Source of the DNA: Schistocerca nitens
Lineage: Eukaryota; Arthropoda; Insecta; Orthoptera; Acrididae
Direction: 5' to 3'
Assembly (NCBI RefSeq): GCF_023898315.1
Contig: NC_064616.1
Coordinates: forward strand, 707,077,389 to 707,141,388
DNA length: 64,000 nt
The notes beneath the pieces are model-generated. The model did no database searches and was not told the DNA's origin. It saw only the letters and a program-made list of their open reading frames with translations. The first letter of the stretch is position 1, and every line of letters starts with the position of its first letter. The translations under genes were made by a program, and so were the position numbers. Shown here one piece after another: positions 51,317-62,712 of this stretch.

Positions 51317-53559
51317 TACCGCATCCCTCTCCTCCCATATATCGAAATCAAATACCGCATGCATTCCGACATCGAGCACATGTGACAAGCCTATTAAATA
51401 TACAGGTATTGATCAACTGCACAGACCAGTTTAAAGCTTCATCACCTGTACTGTAGGAGGATGATTGTATCCCACAGACTATACTGTAAGTCGCAAGAGA
51501 CGCTCCCTGTGACCCTGTGTCGTTGTTTGAAACATTGTTTTTTTTGCTCTAACATACTTTGTACACTGCCATACATTTTGTTTTTCCGACACGACTTCGA
51601 GGTCTGTGTCAGTTTCTACTCTGACATTAACACATTCTGATCCATGGCCTCTTGCAGAAAACTAGACGTCGCACAGTGTAAATGATGTCGTTACTGCTGC
51701 TACCATAACAAACCACACACATTGGATGATTTTAAATAAAAGACAGTTACATCATAAGGAAGCTGAAAAGTTTGGCGGCGTTGTGGAGAGTTTCCAAACT
51801 ACAGTCCGAAGGTGATTGACGACCTCTACATTTAAACTCATCTGTCACAGTGACGGAATATCTGATGTCTCTGCATTCCGTTTTGACTGATTCTTCATAT
51901 TGCAGTCATGTACACAATCACTGTTTTGGTGCTAGCCATCCCCAGAAGGTGTTGCCCGTCCACCAAATCTCTTTCTCCAACTCAAACAAGCGATGTCAGT
52001 CAATCATTATGTGGTAACCAAGAACATGCCAGTGGATGGATGGGATGGAAAAGACACCGTCGATGTACTGAAATAATAAGCATCACAGTTGATAGTGCAA
52101 ACGATTTTAGCAATTTTTCAGTAATTTCAACACCGACCAATGATGCGACAGCATGTTTCCCAATTTCAGTATCATAGCTAAACCCCCCCTTCTCTACTTT
52201 GTGAGTATCATTGAGAATGTAGATAGATGACTGTGCAGTACGTCCATTCATTGTTAATTCTCGAACACATACATCAAGAAAGTATACCAGACAGCACTCT
52301 ACATAATTCTAACACCTCAAGCATAGAGCTTAATTTACGATCTCTCTCTATGCGGATGGGAGTCACAGAGCATTCTCGCAGTCTTTGGATAAAATTAGAG
52401 ACTGAAAGACCCCCTCGCACTGTCTTTGACCAGCCCACCCTGCAGCACCGTTACCGATTTAATCAGCAGCTGACCAGAAGTAAACCGCTACATTCCGCGT
52501 CTTGTGCATGAATGGAGCTTGCCGAGTCCTCGCCCGTCCAAGTGCACAAAATTTCTCCAGACGCGTCCATGTCGAGGAGGTTAGCACCCCTTACCGGTGT
52601 ATAATAACAGATTGAAAGTGTTGTGATGTAATAGGAGACGGTTAAAAAGAACAAGAAACGGGTGCTTTTTATGCATGATGGAGCTCCAGACGGATGGAGT
52701 TCAAAGCATTTTACGTAAATCAACTACGCTGTCAATTTTTAAGTATTGTTCTAGTGTCTGGGGTCAGTACCAGGACTCCTAAGGCTACACAGTTCTGCAA
52801 TTAAAACAGGATGTTATGTTAGATCGCTTGAGTTTCCGACCTATCAGTCATGTGGAATGTAGCGCTGTTAATATTCCAGTGTAAGAAATATATCTCCAGA
52901 GCATAAAATACACCCTTCTTGCAGGTTTCTCTATGATAAACTACGGTAAGACACTGTAAAACAAAACAAAAAAATTCCTTAAGACAGTGGCTCGGTGTGA
53001 TACATGCGCAAATTAGCTCTCCATAGATGTATAGCGTCCACTGTTCACATCCAATCACGGTTCAGAAATTATATTATGCTCGCATCGTTCAGAGGAATGT
53101 GCCGAAACAGGATGGTCACGTTTCATCACACATGAGATGGAAGTCCTCTGATGACGGAGAGGTTTGCTGTTAACGATCACAAGTAGGCAGTGCTGTAAGT
53201 CAAATACAGAACACGTTGTTCTATACGAGTCGAACGCAGGCTATGTCACGCGACTGCCGCTTCGTGACGTGACAGAACAGAGGAAAAAATGGTCAAATGA
53301 CCCGCGCAAATATCTCCCTCCCTCTCTAGAATGCATCATCAGTCTGCCATTAAATCGCACCTCGTTACAGCTCCATCTCAATCGATCACCCCCTCCACTC
53401 TCTGTTATCCTATACCGCAGATGCATGTAAGTTTAGAGGCAGATGGTTCATTGTTTTCCTTAAAAGCGCCAAATACAGTAGTCAACTCGCGTGTATCACT
53501 GTTACCTCAATAGGCATGCAGTAGTACCTTCAAATCATGTCCATGGATTCATTCAGGAA
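51317..53559. other. About 2.2 kb without recognised features
   Basis: Several short open frames on both strands (for example minus 52000-52251 and plus 52227-52511), none with a motif I recognise. I translated the plus strand around 51900-53500 and found only short pieces broken by stops. The 3' part may include the 5' leader of the LINE that follows. Confidence 0.4.
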
Positions 53560-55000
53560 AAAAACTTTGAGGTTCGCCTTTGACAAGACTACAAGACACG
53601 TGCAACCTACAGCGTCGACAATTCATGACTGGCTGCGTGAGAATTTCGGTAGTTTCTGGTGATAATGCTGAGTTGAATCAAATAGATAATTAGAAATACT
53701 GTGTTTTTGGTAAATTGGGAAGTTCTGTAATGTTATACAGAATATTATTGAGAAACTAGGGCAAATTCGAATTCCATCATCGTGATGATTCTGTCAGTAC
53801 CGTTGACATAAGTAATGCTAACAGCTAACTGAAAACTGCAAGTGTGCTAAATCTTCGACAGAGATACACAACAAGGAACTGATACAGGTACTTTCAAAAT
53901 ATGGACACGTGAAAACTATGGAATTCGAAAAGTGGTCTAAAGGGTACAAGATTCAGTGTACAGCTGAGTTAGATTTGTATGAACGTTTGTTGCGTCCGAT
54001 ATCTCGTCCCACGTTCTTGTATTCGGCTGCAAGGCACACGTAATATATGTTGGGCAAACTACCACATGTCACGTGTGCTATGAACCAGGACGTCTTCGAG
54101 AAACATGTCGATGGTAGGCGTTTATTGTAAGAAATAGCCTGCTGCAACAGACGAAATTAGAGGCACAAGAACTGACCCCCTCAAGTTATGCAGCGGGGAA
54201 TGCTTCCACGGAATCCATCTGACCAACCCCTATTTTGGTCGAGAACTTCCCACCCTTGAATAAGAGACCAGCAAGAAATGAATTACGCGAGGAATCAGAC
54301 AACGATCGAGAGGATGGCACCGATAAAGACCAGTCTGCAATTACTTTCCAGGAAAACAGCTACGCATTCCATGAAATTTCAATTCAACAGCAAGATACGG
54401 AAATAGCCATGAAAACTGAAAGTCTTCCAAGTTCTCATCCAAATCAGAAAAAGAAGAAACGGCCAGTAGAAAAGGACAGTAAGAGATCATAAGAGGAGCT
54501 TGAAGAGAAATCGACACAGATGCCAAAATACAGAAGTTCGAAAACGTTACATTAATACAGGGTGGGTCTGAGATGGAGACTAAACTTATGCAGACACATA
54601 CGTTCCCTGATCACGACAACCAAAGATGTCGAGCCCTTTGAGCCTTCCACAGCAGGAAAGTAAACATCGACGAACGCAGAAAACAACTCGTTAGACAATA
54701 ACACAGCAATAGCTGAGTGAAACCACAATAGCTGTGGCTGGAGCATGTAAACAGCGAAGTAATGTAGAAGATTACACGGAGACAGCTTTCACTATCACCA
54801 CACTACCTGCAAAAGACACAGTAAAGCCAGTAGAGGGAAGCAACCAGAAGGCTATAAAATCTCAAAGCGTTCAGAAGGCACCGAGAGTGGAAACCAAACC
54901 AAATTTAAATGTGGCACGTAAGAAACATAAGAAAGGTGAGGAAAGAGAATACCAAGATGTTGAGAAGGGAGAAGTGTAAATGGAAGCTACTGGAAACGAA
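53560..55000 (+). pseudogene. LINE ORF1 remnant with degenerate CCHC zinc knuckle
   Basis: It starts near LRFAFDKTTRHVQPTASTI, then HDWLRENFG. The middle part is in fragments (KLWNSKSGLKGTRF region near 53920). Then AHVIYVGQTTTCHVCYEPGR continues LRETC at 54035-54110, a C-x2-C-x4-[R for H]-x4-C knuckle with the His lost. ENFPPLNKRPARNELREES at 54240 opens a charged C-terminal region rich in Lys and Glu (EKSTQMP, KKHKKGEEREY) up to about 54979. Such proteins bind the element's RNA. Confidence 0.65.
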
Positions 55001-55038
55001 TCCGGACAAGACAGATAAAGAGGGGAATATGAAGTGAC

Positions 55039-55395
55039 ATGAAAACCGGTAAAGAGCTTGCAGTGGACAAAAGGAGAGTGCTGACTCCACTCACACTAAA
55101 TATCTGCAGAATAATAAGCGAAAAGCAGATGAGGAGTCTGAAGAATCTCTTAAAAACTGACTGCAACATTGTTTTCTTGCAGAAAGTAGCTTGCGGAAAA
55201 ATGAATCTGCAACAGCCGTTTATTGTGTACAACAATGTTGGCTCTAGCAATCGGGGTTGCTATATTTTAAGCAGAATGGGGCTAGAATTAGAGAACTTAG
55301 AAAAGCAACCGTATGGTCGGGTTATCGAAGCAAAACTAAACGAGATAGCAAATCTTCATGCCCCATCAGGATCAAATAACAGAACTAGCAGAGAA

Positions 55396-55431
<36 letters not shown>

Positions 55432-57640
55432 ATATCCCGTATTTTCTGAGACGTGCGAAGGGTGACGGAATAATGGGGGGAGATTTTAATTGTTTGTGCA
55501 GACATAACGGAATCAGTCCCAGATTGGGACCCCATACATAACATGACTGGAGAGCTAAAAGTGTCAGATGTCATCGACAGACTAGCCACCATACGATACC
55601 ACTATACGTATGAGTCTGCACTGTCAGCCTCTAGACTGGACGGATTTTACACTACGACAGGAATAGTTGTACAACATTATGAAGTAATCCCCGTTAGCGT
55701 CTCCGACCACCACTCAGTTATCATTAAACTAAGGGGTTACATCGGCCCATATAATACGGAAAGGCTACTGGAAATTAAACTGCAACCTGAGTGCGCAAAA
55801 ACAAAATTCTCCGAATATTATCGAACTAGGGTTCGTCGGATGCGATTGTTTAGTAGCATTCTTGAATGGTGGGATAAACTGGTGAAACCTGGAAGTCGTA
55901 AATTGTTGACAAACTTATCGTATAGGATCAGTGATACTAGAAAAATACTATTAATGAAAAAGTGGATATAGGAGAAGATAGAACTCGTGAACTGAAGAAA
56001 TTTAAAAAGAAGTTCCTATAACTACAGGAAATAAACCGGAAGGCAAAATAATCACTTGCAGAGATAATGGATACATCCCAGACGAAAAATGTAGAATTTA
56101 AAACCTCAGTAGAGAACGGAAACGGTGCAAAAAGAGATTTATCGGCCATCTAATGTCTTCCGACGAGAACAATACCACCAACACGAAATATATTAAGGAC
56201 CATTTACCGAGACTGTTCAGCGAACAACCAACAGGTCCCACCAAGACAACAAGCTTGTTAAAAAACTGCATAACTTACTCCACCGACGAAATTTTCACTA
56301 CGTTCATAGAGCCAATATCCTTCGAGAAAGTTGAAGACATTATAAAGCATTTACCACGAGGTAAGAGTCCCGGCATTGAGAGCATACGGTGAATTTACAA
56401 AATCTTCTCGTCGGTTATAAAAACAGAAGTCACGGAGGCCATGAAAGAGAGACGAACAGTGGGTCAAATACATCCAGCAAATGAGCCAGGAATTATTGTC
56501 CTTGTACCCACAACTTCGCAACCAAGAAGAATCACTGACTACAGAACAACGACATTGTTATGTGTAGACTCAAAAATAATGGCACGCGTAGTGGCTGCAA
56601 TACTGAAAGAGACTCTTCCAGAAATTACCGGGCGTAGCTAAACGTATAGTGTTCTGCACAAAAAGACCATAGCTGGACTTTGCTGTCAGAGAGACACGAC
56701 TTTCCTGTCCTGGATAATCCAAGACGGAGCGATAGGATTATTGAACATAGACCTAAAAAATGCCTTTGACAAAGTCAGTCACCAGTATCTAAGGATAGCG
56801 CTAGAACACTTTAAATTTCCACAGGTCACAACAGATTTACTACTACCAGAGCAGAATCCAGTGGACTCAAAAATACAAATTAAGAGCCAGTTCATGGAAG
56901 AATTCTCAGTTCGACATTCAGTGCGATAGGGACGCCTGTTATCCGTTATATTATTTATAATTTCCTGGGAACCAATAATCCGCTCAATCACCAACCAAGC
57001 CTCTGGAGCACATGTGGGTGCCCAAAGGTTCACTGTTAACGCTTAATCCGGCGATATAACTGTTGTAGTCACACAGCATACTGACACTGAGAAGATATTA
57101 GCATTAATGGACACCTATACGGGAGCAGCAGGAGCACCAACAAACGACAACAAAACTCGACTCCTGTGGTTGAACGAAAGTTCACAAATCATACCACATC
57201 CCTTAATAGAATGCTACAAAATGGAGTACTCGCCGTTAATCTGAAGAAGGGAACTGGTAAATGAGAAAGTAAGAAGCGCCTCAATAGCGAACAGCACTAG
57301 TAACTTAGATCTTATTCAAAGAATACAATACGCCAGCTCTTTCAAAAATATGGTATACAGGTCAAAGCATACCCATAGAGTGTAAAGATGTAGCTCAAAT
57401 AAAGAAGTATATAGCACGTTTCATCTGAAAAGGGATGCTACTCTGTGCAACCAGACACCAGTTAATGAAATCGTCAAATGAAGCTGGATTAGGCTTAACA
57501 GATTGTGAGAAAAAATGCTCAGACCTCATAGTTAAAAATTGTATAAAATGGTTGAAATAATCAGAAAGTCAGTCGAATTTGTTGAAGGCTGCAGGGTGAC
57601 TTACCACAACAAATAGAGCTCTTGACGAACACCCACATAT
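55039..57640 (+). pseudogene. LINE ORF2 remnant (APE endonuclease and reverse transcriptase)
   Basis: Endonuclease: TPLTLNICRIISEKQMRSL, CNIVFLQKVACGK, SNRGCYILSRMGLELENL, NLHAPSGSNNRTSREK; then, after a run of 27 T (55401-55427), IMGGDFNC-like coding near 55470 and VSVSDHHSVIIKLRGY near 55700. Reverse transcriptase: IIKHLPRGKSPGIESIR (56340), ITDYRTTTLLCVDSKIMARV (56530), LLNIDLKNAFDKVSHQYLRI (56740), then GTPVI and RFTVNA-stop-SGDITVVVT near 57020, where the catalytic Y-A-D-D motif is mutated. Stops and frameshifts throughout. Confidence 0.77.
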
Positions 57641-58519
57641 ACGAGGGTTGTCCAAAAAGGAAGTTATGATCGGTCGCGAAATGGTTCAAATGGCTCAAAT
57701 GGCTCTGAGCACTATGCGACTTAACTTCTGAGGTCACCAGTCGCCTAGAACGTAGAACTAATTAAACCTAACTAACCTAAGGACAGCACACACATCCATG
57801 CCCGAGGCAGGATTCGGACCTGCGACCGTAGCGATCACGCGGTTCCAGACTGAAGCGCCTAGAACCGCACAGCCACAGCGGCCGGCGGCGGCGTAATGGA
57901 AACCACAGTGAAAACCAGAAGCGTTTTATCTGCAACAGTTAGGTACACCTTCCACCTACTTCTCTACATAGTCGTCGCTCCAACTTCGAGTTTTATCGTA
58001 GTGTTGTATCAACTTTCCAATATACTCGTCATAGAAAGCAGCCGCCTATCCTTTCGCCCAGTTATCTGCACTGTTCTGCAGCGCGTTGTCTGTGGGAAAA
58101 TTTTGTCTTCATAGCCAGCGGTTCTTGTGTTTAGAGATGAGACTCAGGGGGAGCCAATTACGGACTGTATTGTGGGTGATCAAACACTTCTCATCAGGAA
58201 CGCTGCAGGAGCGTCTTCATTGCCCCTGCGCTGTGGGTCCGAGAATTGGCATGAAGAAGGAACTGCTCGACAGTTGTGTTATGTGGGCTGCATGACATAG
58301 GCGAAATCTCTGACCAGGCCCTCATACTTGGTGGGAGACGCTATTCCCTACGCATCTTTACGTGCTCACTGTTCACTCAAAACTGAAAAGAGCGACGCGA
58401 CACGATCGACGGGCATACCACAGACACTGCCCAACATATCTGTGCATAGCTTTACCGGATTTTCCCAGTGGTTTCCATTTCGCGACCGATCGGAACTTAC
58501 TTTCTGAACAACCCTCGTA
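57640..58519 (-). mobile_element. Mariner-like element, internally deleted, nested in the LINE
   Basis: The ends ACGAGGGTTGTCCAAAAAGG (then GATCGGTCGCGAAATGG) and CCATTTCGCGACCGATCGGA (then CAACCCTCGT) form about 43-bp inverted repeats with TA at both edges. Minus-strand coding: FLLHANSRTHSAGAMKTLL (the H-D-N-A-R-P-H region, degenerate) near 58240, then FYDEYIGKLIQHYDKTRSW and SDDYVEK-stop near 57980. Upstream of that, non-coding leader sequence joins directly, so the N-terminal half of the transposase was deleted. A SINE lies at 57685-57889. Confidence 0.85.
57685..57889 (-). repeat. SINE (family A) at the mariner end
   Basis: Antisense copy with a partly duplicated tail (TTTGAGCCATTTGAACCATT), box B GGTCCGAATCCTGCC (one change) and the usual head. 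The flanks CGCGAAATGG (57675-57684) and GGCGTAATGG (57890-57899) are an imperfect duplication. It sits just inside the left TIR. Confidence 0.85.
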
Positions 58520-58839
58520 TTACTCACATTCTTAAAATCACAACGGGAATTCTGGACAAATTCCCAAATAAAAATAAATTCACAACAAAAAAGATTATGA
58601 AAGAACTACAGAAGAAAACAGTACATACATCTGCAAGCCAAATAAAACACAAAGATACTAACTGAAAGCGTAGTCTAACTTTTCGAATGCGACTGTAAGT
58701 TCAACGCTGCGCTCGGATACTAGCTTGTTCTTAAACGATCTGTTTCTGACAGCATCTCGGCGATACTAACTGGAGACTCATGGGAAACCCATACTGTGAA
58801 CGCTGGCGCTTGACTGACACAGCGCTGCACCGAACAGTC

Positions 58840-59018
58840 GGCTGTTAGACTAAAGAATAACAACAGTGACTGAAATTAACACCAAGAGGATAATGTACTC
58901 GGATTTCAAAAGAATCCCGAATTCAAAGACGAGCACAATTCCGTAGTTTATGTATCCAAGTTTCATTCCATTGGAACTGTTGTGCACATGACCCGATTAA
59001 AACCATACGTTATCTAAC
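58840..59018 (+). pseudogene. Possible Ty3/Gypsy-type polyprotein C-terminal scrap
   Basis: One frame reads KEDNVLGFQKNPEFKDEH, then SVVYVSKFHSIGTVVHMTRL and KPYVI-stop at 59018. A terminal V-H-x-x-R-L-K-P-Y is common at the end of the integrase region of Gypsy-type elements. Only the last ~15 residues are suggestive, and no other retrotransposon motif is nearby, so this is weak. Confidence 0.3.
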
Positions 59019-59138
59019 TTTGTCAATAGTATTATACAATATGGTTTTAATTTAGATCTTTTACGTACTGATTCTTGTATAACTTCTTGTTATTTTTTAG
59101 CAATGAAGATGGTTATTCAACAGATGAAATCTAGATAA

Positions 59139-59528
59139 GAAAAGGAAAAGTAATTCAGCAATCAGTCGCACATCCGCTCTGTATTTTTATTGCAGATCTA
59201 GATTTCAGCTATCGAACAGCTACCTTCAGCGCATTTAAATCGAGTAGACTCGTCAAGCTTTTGACCACACACGCTATTATACGACTTTATGACTTACATA
59301 GTCAGGTTATAGCTCAATATGGTGTGCGAGAAGGCATTTATCAAGAGGGGGTCCCTATCTCCAGAAACGTAATTCGGCAGTATGTGGCATCGAAGTATAA
59401 GAGCAGTGGCGTAAAGTTCTACATGATTCGATTTAAATGTCCCGAAGATAACTATACTATAACTGAAATCTAGGTCTGCAGTAAAAATACAGAACTCATT
59501 TGTGACTGATTGCTGAATTCCTTTTCTG
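59139..59528. mobile_element. Inverted-repeat element, about 390 bp
   Basis: The left arm GAAAAGGAAAAGTAATTCAG, CAATCAGTCGCACA, CTGTATTTTTATTGCAGATC and TAGATTTCAG (59139-59209) is matched inverted by 59461-59528, ending GACTGATTGCTGAATTCCTT then TTCTGG. The arms are about 70 bp and roughly 85% alike by eye. The centre holds the repeat unit that recurs at 60591-61245. I do not recognise the family, and no obvious target duplication was seen. Confidence 0.7.
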
Positions 59529-60036
59529 GCTTACATATTCCTATATAAACTATTTCATAAACGATGAAGGTGAAACTGTAACTGAATTCAAACTGTACTT
59601 GAACCAAGAAAGAGATAAAATTATCAACAGAAATTGGGAAAAGGAAAAATTTGATCCGTTCATAAGCCTTTTATAAAAACAAGCCCATTTTAAAAAGGTT
59701 ACACACCAAAATCTTACGTTTCAGGATAACTTTCGAGTTTATGTAGAAGTACAACTTAGTTTCATCATTTCAAATGAAGGTAAGAATACATTATTAATTA
59801 TTCCCAGATGCCGCAACAACAAACCCTTTAAAAGAAGAAAGTTTTGGTTTCAAGTGAAAATGAAGTTTTTAGTTAATTATCCCGAAGAAGCATTTAATTA
59901 CTTAAGAAAAATTGAATGTAGCTCAAGGAAGCTAACCGATGAACGCACAGTCCGGAGAGTGCTACGGCGGGCTTTAGGGATGGATGTATGCCTGAATGTT
60001 TAAATAAATAAGAAAGGAAAAAATAAATAAGGTAAA
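59529..60036. other. No recognised element
   Basis: AT-rich, with short A-rich open frames (for example near 59575-59680) that have no recognised motif. It ends in an A-rich run just before the SINE-like segment at 60037. Confidence 0.35.
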
Positions 60037-60240
60037 GAAAAAAAAAGTGGTAAGGCTCGCTGTCTCTAGATCTAGGGGTCCCTGGTTCGATCCGGATCGC
60101 AGATTTTGTTCGTTTACGGACTGGGTGTTTGTGTTGTCTACATCATTTGATCTTATCTTCAACGACGCTCAACTGGCTTCAAATACAAAGACTTGCACAG
60201 ATAGCCGGACAGTCCCAGATGAGGTCTCTCATCGCATACG
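60037..60240 (+). repeat. Decayed tRNA-derived SINE (family D)
   Basis: It reads AGTGGTAAGGCTCGCTGTCT, then GGGTCCCTGGTTCGATCCGG (box B), then CAGATTTTGTTCGTTTACGG, ACTGGGTGTTTGTGTTGTC and a 3' part with AAAGACTTGCACAGATAGCC and CCAGATGAGGTCTC. The order matches family D but with many changes. No target duplication found. Confidence 0.7.
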
Positions 60241-60590
60241 ATAATTTCATTTTCGCGCTCTACTTGCCAGTAGAGAGTCAGGCGACGTCCGGCGCAATTA
60301 CGTTTTCGCCTTCGCTCCAACACAGTGACTACCTCTAATTCATTTGCTCGTAAGTGTGCTATAGTATTGTACTTTATGACTTGCATGAATGGGAGGTGTT
60401 ATCACAGCACACATCTGAACATCTCAGCAGTGGAATTAATTAGAAACTAACACAAAGAGTCCAGCTTCCGACTGGTTAAATGAGTCTTCGTTTTTGTGAA
60501 TGGTGCGAGTCGTCACGCACACGGTTCGGTTTGGAGGGGTGAGTAAGAAGCAAATTACAGTATCTGCAGAGTGTACATGTAAAAACGCCA

Positions 60591-61245
60591 ACAACGCTTA
60601 GAATACTGTGCAGGAAGGCATTTATCAAGAGGGAGTCCCTGTCTGGAAAGACATAGATTGGGCGCTGTGTGTCGACGAAGTATAGAGGGGCAAATGAAAG
60701 TGGCCCGGACGAGTGGATAGGATTGGACGTAAATTGGTGGCAGCGTTAACGAAGGAGGAAAAGACCTGCAGTTACTTCCAATTGAATGCAGAAACTGCCC
60801 ATACAGCCGGAGGAACTTTCGTGCACATTTACACAATCTTCGCGCCTGATAAAAGTGTTAGCAGAGGTTAGTTTGGTCGCGGCCCTAGCTGGCCTCCCGA
60901 CTCACCTGATCTGCCAGTATGCGATCACTTTGTGGGGAGCCCTCAAGTCTAAGGTGTATCGCAACAGCCGTCATACTCTTCAAGAACTGCAGCAGGACAT
61001 TTCGGATGAGACTACAGCAGTTCCGGCACTCCAGCTTCGATCCGCCTTCAGCAACTTGCTGACCGGGTCCCAAAAGTGCCAAGAGATGAATGGTGGTCAC
61101 TTTCAGCATCTGCTACACGCGTATTTAGGTTATTACTGTATTTCCTTTCCTCTGCCGTGTTTCTTTGTACCATGGAACTCTGTTCTCTGGGCCACTTTTA
61201 TTTGCCCCACTCTGTGTAAGAGCAGTGTCGTAAAGCCTTCTTCGT
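60591..61245 (+). repeat. Unnamed repeat, paralogue of 59320-59425, split by a mariner
   Basis: 60606-60680 (GGCATTTATCAAGAGGGAGT, then CCCTGTCT and CGACGAAGTA) parallels 59336-59402 (GGCATTTATCAAGAGGGGGT, then CCCTATCT and CATCGAAGTA). After the mariner at 60681-61218 the match resumes AGAGCAGTGTCGTAAAG, against AGAGCAGTGGCGTAAAG at 59401. The first copy is thus an empty site for the mariner insertion. The family is unknown. Confidence 0.75.
60681..61218 (+). mobile_element. Mariner-like element, 5' coding deleted, about 535 bp
   Basis: The ends TATAGAGGGGCAAATGAAAG (then TGGCCC) and GGGCCACTTTTATTTGCCCC (then ACTCTGTGTA) are inverted repeats. Plus-strand coding in shifting frames: QLNAETAHTAGGTFVHIYT (a degenerate Q-x-D-G-A-x-x-H region) near 60780; then, from about 60935, ALKSKVYRNSRHTLQELQQD and ISDETTAVPALQLRSAF, then MNGGHFQHLLH at about 61085. 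This is the C-terminal end of a mariner-type transposase; the N-terminal two-thirds are absent. Confidence 0.8.
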
Positions 61246-61249
61246 AGTC

Positions 61250-62637
61250 ATGCCGACCATTAGCCAATAGTATGAAAAGAACAAACGGACTGCGTCTAAT
61301 AAATAGCATTTGTGCACATTTCCGTACTTGGTTTCCGTCTTGGAAAATTATCTGTTTACCTTCCTGCTCAACATAATAATCATCCAAGAAGCGAAATGCT
61401 TTCACTTTACGCTAATGGCTAATGGGCTGCATCACTATCAAATGCAGACTTATGCAGCATTAACGCCATGATCTCAAACATCGACACTCCACAGTGCCGA
61501 ACCCATGCAACTTCAGAGTGGTGCTCCCCTTTGAAAAGTGACCTGTTTGCGTCCCGTACAAAATACTAGGCTACTCATTGACATTTTGATACACCGATAT
61601 ACACCAATGTAGATGCTTTTAACAACTCTGTTTAGTTTATTTCCTAACATTTTATTTTCAGCGCAATAGGTATTTCTACAGATCTGTGACAATCTAATGA
61701 ATTTATACGCAGTCATCTGAACAGGAGTTGTGGTTCGGAAGTAATTAATTACGGTTAAACAAATCATAAATTGCCAATGTTAATGTTTTGCCGTTTCAGT
61801 AATGAGCTACACAGAAAGAGACAAGGAAGAAGTGGCAGAAAAAGATGTTCGACGAAACATACAGGCATCGGGAGAGGCAGTTAGATGATCAGATTGGAAA
61901 GATGAAAATTAACGAGTTGTATATCTATGTGAATTCTGGTCCACGGTTGATAAGCTTAGTGCTGCAGCGTCTTTGTACCATCCTTTTTGAAGTCACACGC
62001 CGTAATTGCCTACATACAGTGGCAGACTGGTTGTGTATGTGTTACGACAAGGTAACGTTCTATAATATATGGAGCTAAATATCTCAGTGATTTTTCATCT
62101 GATCGACGCCTATCAGGCCCGTTTGAACCTCCTTAACAGACAGAATATTTCATGAGTTTAACGTATGTGTACAGTTGCATAAATTGTATCGCGTGATAGC
62201 TTTCAGTGAGTGCATGTGTAAGGACTTTGATGCCTGCAGGCAAGTAAACGAAATGCATTGCAGACAAGTACTTGCAAACGTTATGCAGCTGGCATTACCA
62301 CTGAACGAGAATGATACCATGTCCCCCATCCCCAACACCATCACCCCCCCCCCCCCTCCTGCTCATCCTAAGTGTAGAAAAGCCTCTGACCGGCTGTTTT
62401 ACAAGGAATTTAGACGTGTAAAAACATTGTGACAATTTGAGGTTCTATTGATCCTCACCTCAAGTAAGTGAATACAAACATCGACCCACAGTCGAGATTT
62501 GGCTTAAAACAAATCTTCACTTGTTTTGGATAAGTAATGCAGACAGTTTAGTTGTGGAAATAACGTTGCAGCACTTAGTTTGAAGGTGTGTACAGAATAA
62601 AATACTGGACTGTGATTGGTAGAGAAAAATGTGTGAT
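61250..62637. other. About 1.4 kb without recognised features
   Basis: No TIR, SINE or retroelement motif. A 77-residue open frame at 61845-62078 and others on the minus strand have no recognisable domain. A run of 13 C lies at 62344-62356. Confidence 0.4.
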
Positions 62638-62712
62638 CGTGTGTGTGTGTATGTGTGTGTGTGTGGGTGTGTGCGCGCTTGCGTGCGCTGACGAAGTTGT
62701 ACGGATTTTCTG
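62638..62712 (-). repeat. (GT)n plus 3' flank matching the family 3 Tc1 insert
   Basis: After GTGTGTGTGTATGTGTGTGT comes GCGTGCGCTGACGAAGTTGT, then ACGGATTTT. The family 3 element near 63690 has GCGTGCGCTGACGACGTTAT, then ATGGATTTG, after its own (GT)n. The copy at 14249 has the same on the other strand. The match ends at about 62712, so only the microsatellite and about 30 bp of flank are shared. Confidence 0.7.

Larger units (their letters stand above)
53560..58665 (+). mobile_element. Second non-LTR retrotransposon (zinc-knuckle ORF1, APE, RT), broken
   Basis: ORF1 remnants lie at 53560-55000 and ORF2 (endonuclease, then reverse transcriptase) at 55039-57640. After a nested mariner (57640-58519), likely tail coding (ILDKFPNKNKFTTKKIMKEL) continues to about 58665. 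Neither terminus is defined. It differs from the CR1-like LINE in its ORF1 zinc knuckle and RT wording. The clade is uncertain (Tx1-, I- or R1-like are all possible). Confidence 0.75.
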
